Shown here: positions 37,701-49,700 of the stretch, piece after piece
Position numbering within the stretch: position 1 is the stretch's first letter
How the letters are laid out: every line of letters begins with the position of its first letter
Assembly (NCBI RefSeq): GCF_949628265.1
Contig: NC_088787.1
Span: 10,158,501-10,222,500 of the forward strand
Source of the DNA: Cloeon dipterum
Lineage: Eukaryota; Arthropoda; Insecta; Ephemeroptera; Baetidae
Direction: 5' to 3'
Length of the DNA: 64,000 nt
The notes under the pieces: model-generated
What the model was told of the DNA's origin: nothing
What the model saw: only the letters and a program-made list of their open reading frames with translations
Databases searched by the model: none
Program-made: the position numbers and the translations under genes

Positions 37701-40700
37701 GAGAGAGCTGCTCCGCTTATTAAATGCGCCCCGGCACAATCTGTTACCATGTAAATCGCTACTTCAGCGTTTGACTGGGTGTAATGATCGATCGCGAACG
37801 ACTCTCTGCTGACGCATTTTGATTTCTGAGTATATATGGAGTAATTTATAAACGCATTTCGTGAGAAGACCCGGTTTGGTTTTGCTCTACTAGCAGTTTC
37901 CTGGCGATATTGTTTCCGTGAAAGGGCCATTGTGCCGGCTCGCCTTGTTAGTACATGCATTGTTTGCAACTCTAGGAGTTTTGTTCAACATTGCGACACT
38001 TTGAGTTATTGTAATCGTGCGGCTAGTTTCGCCAATAGCAGGCTTCAAAGAACGAGTTGGTACTGAAAACCCACAACTAACATAATTGTTGCCAACGCAG
38101 AGACTAATGGAATTATTTCAGGCTTCAATCGACCTTGAGAAATTAGTTTTTGAGAAAAAGCATATGTTTTTTAAACGGTATGAGGACTGTCTCCCTTATT
38201 AGAATCTTGCTTTATTTAATAACAGCGGGGCCAGATTCGTGCAATGCGCAGATATGGCGTCCGGTGGAGAATGACGCGAAAAAACGGCCATGTGAAAATG
38301 CGCGAAAAGAACCAAGTTTTCGTCAATATTGTGGCATTGTACTAATTGTGTCTTTTAGATCGTAAAAACAAACTCTTTGACACTGTACGGGAATCCAAAG
38401 AGAGCTTTTTGTTTCCCAAGTTCAGACGCCATCTTTGATCTGCGCAGTGGCAACCAATTTTATCGCACATCTGGACCCCGCTGACAACACAGATTTTCCC
38501 CAAAAAAATTCAAACAACGTTGCAATGAAGACGAACTAGGGCTGCGATAGGTACAGAAAAATTGATTTCGACGGGTTTCAATCCACATATTATAAAGCAA
38601 AATCTAATAAATTTTATTTTATTTTTTGGCTTTTGTACAATTTTGAAAGTCTGAAATGATCAAATTGCATTTGAGCTAAGCTGGGCGCGTGAATTAATTT
38701 GCCACTACAAAAATTATTTGGAAACTACTCCGTTACGATTTTTTGGCCATTTAAAACATTCTTAGATGGTTTTGGTCAAATTTAACTGTATCAAGTGTGA
38801 CTTAAAACCAAAATTTGCTTCATCATTGCTCATTTGATGTTTCAACAACGATTGGAAGCTCAGAGTGCAATCTATTTATTCATGATTTCCTTGATTTTTT
38901 ATCCTAAAATTTCTTCTGCATTTTTGTTTTCCGTTCACGGATGAAAGAATACCGAAGAATAAATCGGATTTGGATGAGCAAGACAGCTGCTGTTATCGAG
39001 AACGTCTGAGGAAAACAAATTGATATCGCTGTCCCCGGGCGAGTATTCGAGCGAAACAGATTTTTATGATAAATTATGAGCACTACCAAGACTCTCTTTT
39101 ATTTTGGCTCTTGAAAGAACAAGGGAACAATTTTTCTTCCTCTGTTAAAAATGCTGAGAAGAAAATCTTTGGCGGCAGACAGTGCTGGTGCCGATCTGGC
39201 CAAGGATAAGATTCGCCGCCGCCGCGCGCGTGTGACAGTAAAATATCCTGCGCGGGAGGATAAATAATTTGGCGAGCCGATCCCGCGCCGAATTAGCATG
39301 CTGGCCGGATAGATTTTTTGTTGACATCAAAAAGCGCCACATAAATTCTCTAATAATTGAAATTCAAAACGTGGGCATTTCACTGATTTTGCTCGCTCGC
39401 TCGCTCGCTCGCTCGCTTGCTCTTCGTGCCACAGAGAGGTTTATGAATTATGCCGCGGAATGCATTCCACGTTGCTCTGACGGCACTTGAATTTCAATTG
39501 GGCGCGTAAGGCACGACGCAGCACAGGGCAAGTGGCGCACCAAGCTCTCTTTGCTTGCTTCGCTGCTTCTGGAAATTGTGAAAGCTGGCAAAAAACAGAA
39601 TAGGCCGGCTGCTTAAAATTAAAAGTGCACTCTGCAGTACCTGGAATCGGCGCCTCGACTGCAGACGCATGGGAAATTCTGCTCCTTGCCTTGCCAGCAC
39701 ACCTTCAGTCCGGATTTTCTACCTTGCCCAAGCGTTCGATACAGCAAACTCGTGTTCTCAGTTTCGTGTCCGTTTGGTGCCCACGGAATTCATTAAATTT
39801 TTATTTCAGAGGCACACTCAAAATGTTAAGGACTTAGACTCGGATAGTTTGCTCATCCATACTAAAGTTACGCTGTCACGTACACCAAGAATAAAATATG
39901 CTTTCGCAATTGACAGCCAAATAGGATCTCGAAACTATATAGGAAAAATCGGGAAAATATACACAAAATGTCAAGCACACAGGAAAAATTCAGCAAAAAG
40001 GCTCAGTTCCATTTTCAAAGCAAACATTTTAAATTTAATCAAAGAATAACTAAAAGCTGCGCAATTTTCAACCTTTGGCAAAAAGGCCAAATGAATCAAC
40101 CAGGAAAATTTGTAAAAATTTCACAAAATGGCCCAGGAAATCGAGTTTTTCCCGTTATGATTTTATCGTGAGGAGAACTGAAAGGCAAAAAAACACCTGC
40201 GAATATTCATAAAGTTGATAGTTTTATAATTTTTTCTTCAAAATTCAAGAGCATACATGATTCTCAAGCCACCCACCCAGCCTTTTGCTGTCTAAAAATA
40301 AATCCCCGACTATAGTCAAGTTGCCTTTTGGGTCACATGCACATCAATTTCCAATTGTTGGATAATGCTGAAGAGGGTTGAAATGACGAAGACCGATAAA
40401 TTCAGATTGACGAATTTGTTGGTGGATTGGGTTACAGTTGGAAATCCGATCGGACACTTAAATCAAGTACAAGAACTGAAATTGTTTACAATAATAAGTG
40501 ATAAATTCTTTTGCTAACTGACTGTTGGACTCACCCCTTTGAATCGGGTTCTGCACAATTAAACGAATCACGTCAGCTAAATTCTTATTCTAAAATCAAC
40601 TTTCTGCTGTTAAAAATTAATGCAAAATTACAATAATTCAAACCGCCGACAATTGTTGGCTGCTTCCAACAAAAAGCAGGACCGCGCTCGCTACAATGCC

Positions 40701-43700
40701 ATTCAATGAAGGCAGAGAAGCTCATACGGGCGTCATAGTGATTTTCAGTTTAAATTTATGTTCCGGGGTGTTTATTTTCCGTACTTCTGCACCAATTTCC
40801 TGCTCAACTAGTTTCGGCTGCTGGTTTCGATCATGAGTTTTGTTAGCTCAATAAAGTAGGGTTGCAACCAGCTAACCGAAACTATAGTCGAACAGGAAAT
40901 TTCTGCAGAAATACGGAAACATAAATAGCTCGCAGGAATCGATTAGAGAATCAGGGAATTTTTCTTCAATACTTGAACGGTCTCAAATTTAAGTTTTTGT
41001 TGGGTTTGTTGGCGCCGTTCACTTGAAAGATGTATGTATAAAGCTCTGGAAAACTTTTACGGCTCTTAGCATTCCATAATTTGGCAAATTTACATATTTG
41101 CAGAGGAAAACCAGATTTTCGCAAAGCATCAGAACTTACGACGGAATAAAAACACACACACTTTCAAGAGAAGTCAGTAATGGTGTCTGGATTCCGACTT
41201 AGAGAGGCTGATTTGAATCGAGTTTTGGGAGTTTCCAGCGTATAGCGTGCGTGTGTGTTTATGTATACAAAATGTGTCAGAGACGAGGCATCATTTCGGG
41301 GAGTGAGTTCGCGAGACAAGCGAGTGCGCGCAAGATGAGACAAAAAGGGGCCCGTTTCTGAAAGGCTGCGCTGCTCGGAGCTCTGCCTTTTACGGTGCAA
41401 CTCGCGGGTCCACTTTTTTCGCTCGGATATAAATTCATCATCTCATTTTTAGCGGCGAAGCAGTAGTGTCCACAACAAAACAAGTCTGCTGCCGTCTCGC
41501 ATTCTGATGACCAGATTCCACTAGTTTTAAGGCAGCCCACTTGCACGACAATATCATTAAAACGCTTCTGCTGCTCTCGTGGTCCATCGGTCGGTCGGTC
41601 GGTCGCCTAGCTATTGTCTGCGCTCCTGATTTTTGCTTGCCCTGGCCGGTTGGCCGGCTCAATCACTCGTTCGCCCGCTTCTCCGCGCCGCGATTCTCGT
41701 TTTGCCTCTCTCATTGTTTGTTATTTCGAGATCAACACGACAAAAAGCTCCTCTGCTTGAGTTGTTACCTCAAGTGTCACACTTGCATGTCCGCCGACAC
41801 CGCGCGAATGTAGAGCTTCCATCGACTCTAGCTCTTGACCGTACTATAGTTGTGAACTTTTTTGCTCTCAGCGCGTATTTTATTTTATACATCCGACTGC
41901 TCCGACACGCGAGCTTTGCTCACTCGAGTCTTAAGTCGGTTGTAAAGGCGCTTCCTCATCCACTTCCATTTTTTGCACACCGCTCATCCAGATCGCATCA
42001 ATGCACGAGAGAGGTGGAATTTAATTTAATTGCATAATTTTTTATATCACACTTCAAACCTTTAGTGAAAATCCCTTAATTAGAAGTTTTAACTGTTGAA
42101 ACATTTTTCAATATGACTTTGAATTACAGACGAAAAGGTCAACAATCAACAAGTAATTTCTATTTCTTTAATTAGGCATAATGCGCTTTTACCTATGATT
42201 TGCGAGCAGCAGCAATTACCTGGAGTAATTACGAAAGATAATTGCTAGTTTTTTTGGTTTCCCTCTCGCAATGGAGTGTGTGATTGCAAAAATGAGCAAA
42301 ATGCAAACTATGAGCGAAGATTTTTCTAAATCTGTTTTTTAAATTGCCAAACGATTATGAAAAATCCGTTAAATTTATAGAAGCATTCAAAATTTCAAGA
42401 TTTTTTACAGCGGGCACCAGATTCTTGCGACGCGCAGATATGGCGTTCGGTGGAGTATGGCGCGCGAAAAACGGTCACGTGAAAATGCGCGAAAAGAACC
42501 AAGTTTTCGTCACTATTGTGACATAATTTGCATTACTTGTATTAATTGTGTTTTTTGGATCGTAAAAACAAACTCTTGACACTTGTACGGCAATTCAAAG
42601 AGAGCTTTTTGTTTCCCATGTTCAGACGCCATCTTGGATCTGCGCAGTGGGAACCAATTTCATCGCACATCTGGCCCCCGCTGATTTTTTAAACGAAACT
42701 CATATTTCTTTATTTAATTAATATATATTTTTTGTATTTTCCATCCAGTAAATTAATTTTATCCTGGACTACCTCAGTTTGCAATATTTTTTGCTTTCTT
42801 AATTTAATTTTCATCTATTTTATTTTGATTATCATTTTTAAGGACCACACTAAATAATTTTTAATGCCAGCAAGAAAACATCAATCATTTGATTTTAATG
42901 AAAATTTCACGACCCTAAAGAAACTCGTAAAACGACCCTCAAGAGGCAATAATACACAAATTGCACCCACGAGGTAATTCTTTACGAAAAAAAATCAGCA
43001 TAATGTGCCTCATTCTCATTAAAAAAAATACGGAAACATCCGGCTGTGCGGAGTCGTCGAACAAGATTTATAATAATTGCTTCTCAAGAGAGGTGAATCT
43101 CATTCAATATTTTCGGCATGAGCAGCGTTTGATGTGAACGGATCCGCTGCTCCGCACGCACACTCATTATCGAATTCACTGTGAGTGGCCCACTTTCTGT
43201 TTCGATTCCGCCTCTCACGTGGGCAAGATATGAAATTGAGAAAGAGCCTTGCGAGCAACGAAACTGAGCCGGGACCGCGAGGGAGGAATGAATTTTGATC
43301 CAACTTTTTGTGCGATTACGATTTATCTAAGGAGGCGGAGCTATCTCTTTCCCGGCAGTTTCGCGAATTCCCGGGCTGGCTGCGGAATTTTGGGAAAAAC
43401 TAGGCGCAGCTCTTTCCCGGCAGTCGTGACCTGAGGCAAAATCCAGCAGCCCTGCTCGTTCGAAGGAACCGATTATTTCAGGTGCAACAATTAGCGGAAA
43501 AACGAGCCGCGGCTAATTCGCTTCGAAATTGTGGCAATAATACAATTTACGGAATTAGTCGAAAGAAAATTGCCGCAGTTTCCAGAAGGAGTTGCGCCTG
43601 TGAGATTTTGTGAGCAATTTTCTTGCCTCGACTGCGGTTAACGGCGCTGCTCTCGAAACAAACAAAATATAATATTATATTGTTTTGCTGCTTTTTAAAT

Positions 43701-46700
43701 CACGGCCGAGCCATAAAGATTCCACGAGTTCACGCTGTCACCACGCACTCTCGTCTAATTACCCCCGCGCTACCTTTTCGGACAGGCAATAAACAACAAA
43801 AATACTTCACAGGAATTTTCCGCCGACTTAAGGACTGCCCAGCGTGCGCGTTAATCATTTTCAGTCGGCTTTCAGCGAAACTCATTTTCAGATTGCTATC
43901 TCTGGCAGCCGTTTGTTTTAATTGCTGTTTCACGGAAATTCAAAGAGAAGCAGCCGATACTTTCGAGGGTTTGGCAGGAGGGCTGACCATTGTCAAAATA
44001 ATGAATTACAGTTATAACCGCACTTTTTACGGAGAATTTTGGACGTATTAAGCAGGAAGTTCCTGTTGGACAGTCCATAAAACACTTTTGCACCGCAGGA
44101 ACAAAGAAATTTTATTTATTTTCATACCAAAACCAAATCTATTTTTAAAATAATTTTTGAATATCCAAAACTTTTAATTGACACTTCTTTCCTTGCTGTT
44201 CACTATTATAATATTTTTTAAGCAGCCTGATGTGAGGAAATCAATCAGGAATCTTTGACGGTTTCGTGAGCTCTGCCTTTTATGCTGGTGGTAACGAGGA
44301 AAATGACTAACAATTTTTATGATTTCATTTACGACTTGATCATTCCCTCGAACCATTTCCCAGCTTTTCGGAAAAGGATCAAATACAGGGAAACAAGCGG
44401 GGAGGAAAGGAGTTAAAAAGCAGTGTCGGCGGCGGCGGCTCGCATGACTGTAATTGTCGCACATGTGTTTCCCTACGCCGGCCGTGTCTGTGTATTTTTC
44501 AATCACGTGACCGCTCTGCCGCTGCTTCACACACTCGCGAGTGAGCGAGCGAGCGCGGAGAGTGCGTTTTAACTCTTCCAGCACTGGCAGTGCTGCTGTT
44601 ACGTTTTCCAGGTATAATTATGATTTAATAGGTGGTACCACTTTTCTCCGAAACAATCTTCGCCTTTTATTATACCTTCCTTTTAGACAGAAAGGAAAAA
44701 GTTTTCGTATAGCATATACGCGATCGAGTCTTCTCCTTCGGTAGCAGCTTTTGTGGTCGCGACTACCTGTATACTATACATCCAGCCCGCGTGTGTGTGG
44801 CTTCTTCCTCCAGCGCTGACGTCTCATTGCTTGTTTCTATTACTGCTCGGCAAAAAAAATATTTCGCTGTTTCCTGCCGGAGCAAATAATTCTGTTCAGG
44901 TGTTCCAATCGACATTTATTTTTTCCCTCCATAGACTCGGTTCTCACTCGAACGGGAAATCTTTTGGCGCTTTAAGTGGAAAGTGGGGAAAGCCACTTCA
45001 TTTCCTTATGCAAAGAAATATTTATCTCTTACCACGAAGACCTTATGCCACGAGGAAACAAGGAAACTTCGTCTAGAAATAACTTGTTGCAGGTTTCAGA
45101 GCAAAAAGGGTTTGTTGAAGAGCTATTTCAGTTGCCATTGATGCTACTTAATGGACTTTTATTTGAAAAGCACTAGAGACGGCAAGAAAGTGTGAACATA
45201 ATTTACAAATAACGAGATTCTCATTTACAAGGCTTTTAAATTTTGTGGTAAGAAACCAACTAAATTGTTTTAATAATAAAACTGGAATGCCAAAATGTGG
45301 ACAAAAAGTCTAGAATCTACTGTAAAATTCTTGTCCTCAGAAAACTTGTGTTGTATTTTAATTTAATTAGTAACATTCCCAAAGAAAATGTATGCTATTC
45401 ATATTTACGGTCTTATTTGCATAGAAAATTATAAGAAAGTCATTTAGAATTAACCTTTTATGTCCCAAATAGACCCTGCATTTTTGTCACACCTGCAATG
45501 GTTGTCCGGAAATGGAACAAAGAGACATGTGTTCACATGACACGCTTGCCGTGGCTTCCACTTTTTAAATTGTTAAAACATATAACTGTGGCATATGGCT
45601 GCATTTTTATCAACTGTGACTTTTCCTATTGCATTTTACCATTTTCTGAACTGTGATAAATAAAATCACTATTCCTTCATTTGAAATTATGAACGTCTGT
45701 TACAATTTATTTATATCTCTCGTACACTTTTGTGTTAAATAAGTCATTAACATATAATTTCACGCCCTTCTGGTTTCCACTTTGCAAAATTTTGTTAAAA
45801 TTTAAATTTAAAAGATTCAATAATTCAAACTTTATTCTTGTTGCAAGCAGATCGGATACAAACTAGTTAGTGCCAAATGTGCGGCAACTGCTACATTCTC
45901 ATTTTTTTTAAATTTTCTTCATTAAATTAATCAGTTTGATATTAAATTGCTGCTTTGTTCAACTGTTCACTAATTTAAATATTCAAAACGTTGAATGATT
46001 TTCCAGCATTTTTGCTTAAAGCCATTCCAACTTAAAATAAATTATCAGTTTAATGGTTTATAAACGGTTAACCATTATGTTGAACTAGCAGCATTTATAA
46101 ACCGATCAATTCTTATTTCCTCGACAATTTCCAATATTGAACACTTTAATTATCTCGGCCGGCTGAAGTCGTATGTGCGCCTTTATGCGCAGTGAACAAG
46201 CACATTTTGTCGTAATGATAGAGAATTAGCAGCGCAAGGATCATCAGTTGGATCATTTGAGCGATCGAACGAGACCATTTTCCATTATTCTCGGTTCTCG
46301 GGCGTTTGTGTTTCAGTTTCAGTCATTAAAATGATTACATTTGCGGCCTTGAGTTGCAAGCCGGCAATTTCTTCTCGCTGCTCGGGCCATATACACACAC
46401 ACACACCGTGCAGGCAGGCTGGCTGGCTCTCTCTTCTCGCTACTGCTGCATGAGTCTCGATCGCAGTTATATGCGATCCGAAAAGTGGAAAATGATTGTT
46501 TTCTCGGAATTTATGCATGTGTGCCGTTTTCATCATCGTCGGCACAGCAGCAGCAGCAGCAGCGGCGGCTTCATAGCACCAGGCTCTCTCTCTCTCTCAC
46601 TCTTAAAAATGGAAGAAAATAATATGATACGCGCGGCGAGCGAGCTGCGAGAGTGAGCCAGACTCCGCATACAGGTGCCGATAAACCAGTATTTTTGTTT

Positions 46701-49700
46701 TACAACTCACGTAGCAGAAATTAAAAAAGACGCATAGACGAAAAAAGCAGCAGTTGATTGCTTCTGGAAATTTTGCCGTTTTCGCCGCTGCCGAGAAAAG
46801 GTCACTCGCAATTATTACGATTATTATTACTGAAACTCACTGACTCGTTTCATTTTCCTTCTCCCGGCCGGCCGTCCGGCCGGCGCGGCGGCGTTTGTTA
46901 ATTATCGCCGACGCGGTGGTCCCCGGTGCACCGGCAAAAAGCGGCCCTCGATGCCAAAATTGGAATTCCAAAAATCCGACCAGCGCGGCGTAGTTTGCGC
47001 AGAAATTTGTTATCGCGCTCTCGCGCACCCGACTGGTTCTTAGAACGCGATCTGTATGTGTGTGTGTGTGCAATTGTGTGTTTGATAAACAAAAAGAGCT
47101 GTCCGCTCGCCAATTAATCCTGTCCTTTTCACAAGCAGTTCGGTTTTGGTTTTATTTTTGCTCGCCAACCACCACCACTTGAGGGCAGCCTTTGAAAATG
47201 ATGCCCACTCAACTCATTTCAATGGCTCACCGTGAATTAAAACTTGATCAAAGGTTCAAAATAAACACGGATGATTATCTTTTTCACAATATTTACATGC
47301 CTGTTAGAGTTTAAAACATAAAAAACATTTTTAGTTTGGCAGAAAATTCAAAAAGGCGCATTTCAAGCAAATTCAATAAAATTCCCGCTAGTTTGGCTTC
47401 AACAAACTTTGTGTTTTATTATAATAAAAAATTCCTTTAGATTTTTAATTTTTATTCCATCAGTCTGCTCTAATATTGACACGATTTTAACCGGTTTTGT
47501 AGACTTTTTCGCAGTGCTAAATTAATTTTTTATTTTAAAAAAATGACAAGATGAATGGACCAATATTGTGTTCTCAAGATTTTAAAATAAATTTCAATCT
47601 GAATTAACCACAAAATTTACACTGACACTTTTCAAACATTATTTCAGTGTGTGAATTACGTTGAATTTTCACGAAATCGTGCTTTTTACACTCTTTCATG
47701 CTCGAGAAATTGAAACATATTCCTGGAGTAGCTAATTGAAATGTTCTTGGTAATAATTACCGCAGCTTGTCTCGCTTTTAGAGGAGCTTTCGCTTCCAAT
47801 AAGGTGCAATTAATCGTCTTTCCACAGCAGCAAAATAATAATTACCGGCTTTACCTGGTAATTGATTATAATCCGGCAGTTCACACGGGGAGCCGAGCAA
47901 GCGTGAATTTCCACATAATGCTGCTATATCGACCGATCACATCGCTTTGGCTGCTCCGGGTAATTATCATTTCTCGGAAACTGATTGACAAACGCACCTC
48001 CACACATAGCGAATTGAGCTGCTTCCAATCAATAATAAATTCTTGTTGACAGGTTCCCATGATGGCATATTTTCGTACACAACCGGGGGAATAATGAAGC
48101 TTTTGCACGCAACACCTTCTGAATTCCTTCAGTCTGCACACCTCGATGATGTTTATCGAAGCAGCAGCTGCGGGTCGAATTTTAAAAATTGCCGATTATC
48201 ATTAAGTTTAAATTATAGCAAGCAGATGCGTCGCAAACGGAATATTTTATTTTGGAATTTCCACGAATTAACAATAGCACGAAGTGAAATCGCAATACTC
48301 TTTCTCGAGTGCAGAGCAGGGTTGAATTTCAAACGCGTGAGCGGAGCACAACACATAGCGGAGTTGATGAAATTGCAGAACGATCGTTTGGAACCCGCCC
48401 AGGAGGGCCGAATCGATACGTGGCTCCGCGGACCGATTCCTGGAATCCGAGGCGGCGGTGCATGTGCCGCGAACTCGTTTTCCCGCTGCTGGCAGGGCCA
48501 CTTTCCTGGTCGCCGCCGCCGCCGCCGTGTGCATTATTCCGCTTCGTGCACGGCAACAACACACACTCAGTGCGAAAAAGTTGGAATTGATATAAACTTT
48601 TATGTTTACTGCCCGCCGGTCATCTTTGGTCAAACATTCGTGGAGTGGAGACCGACGCCAAGGAAACTCATTTCATGCAATCTGGAGTGCATTTTAATTT
48701 AATTTTAGGTAGATTTGTTTTATTTCTGAAGATAAAAAAAGCGCTTTTTTAAGGAGCCTGTGCATTTAGGATTTTTGAAGATTCAATAAGAGCACTGCAA
48801 GCGTTTGAAAAAAGTGTCACATGCCGTTGGATAGATAACAACGAGAGGAATCGAACCCTGCCAAGAAAATAAATGGTTTGGCGCTCTAAATGTTGGAGAA
48901 TATTGGCAAAATTTGATTCAATTTTTTTTATTTTGTCAACAATTCAATTAATTAATTAATTTGAATGAAATTACAAGTTTGATATTGCCGCACATGACTT
49001 TTTAACAACATCAAAACATCCGAATTTCAAAATAGCTGCTTTTGCTCGCCGGGCAAGTGGTTGCGTCAACAAACACACGCCGGAGAGTTTCAGGAAGCAC
49101 TTGCAAGTGGCTGAAATTGCTTTTCCGCGAACTGCCTTTTGATACACTTAAGCATACATGCAATTATCCTTATCGGCCGCATTTGTTACCAGGCGGGCGC
49201 AGCTTGAAAAGTGTAGTGTTCGCGGAACGCCTGCAGGAAGGAAGTTGCGGCTGGAAACGCACTCGTGAAAATTCAGCCTCCATTGAACTTGCTTGTTTTG
49301 TTTTTTATATCATCTTTTATTCTGAATGCTCGGCGACACGAGATTGCTTTCGCACATTCGCGGAATCGCAGGCGCGTAATTAAAACCGAGAATTTGCCGC
49401 CACTCGGCGTCACAAGTGTTTATGGAGAAGCACTCACGGCGGGCAGTCGAGCGTTTTCTCGACTTCATTTCGCAATTGGGTCAACGCAGCAAGCAGGGTG
49501 AACGCACGCAGCTCACAATTAGTGAGGAGGAGGAGGAGGAGAAGAAGCGGCTCTCATCCCGTGAGTGCAGCTTAACTCCCTCGAGACGCACCTTTCCCAT
49601 GTGAATATGCAACACGCGCCTTGCCGATCGAGGAAAAAACGACTACGAGGAAAACCACGAGTGATAAGCAATTATGTGAATCGCCCTCGTTTCGCTATTG

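Noticed and set aside
37511..37969. 152-codon minus-strand frame in receptor intron 1
   Set aside because: Crosses microsatellite-like GAGA and GC-rich DNA, with no homology or splice context.
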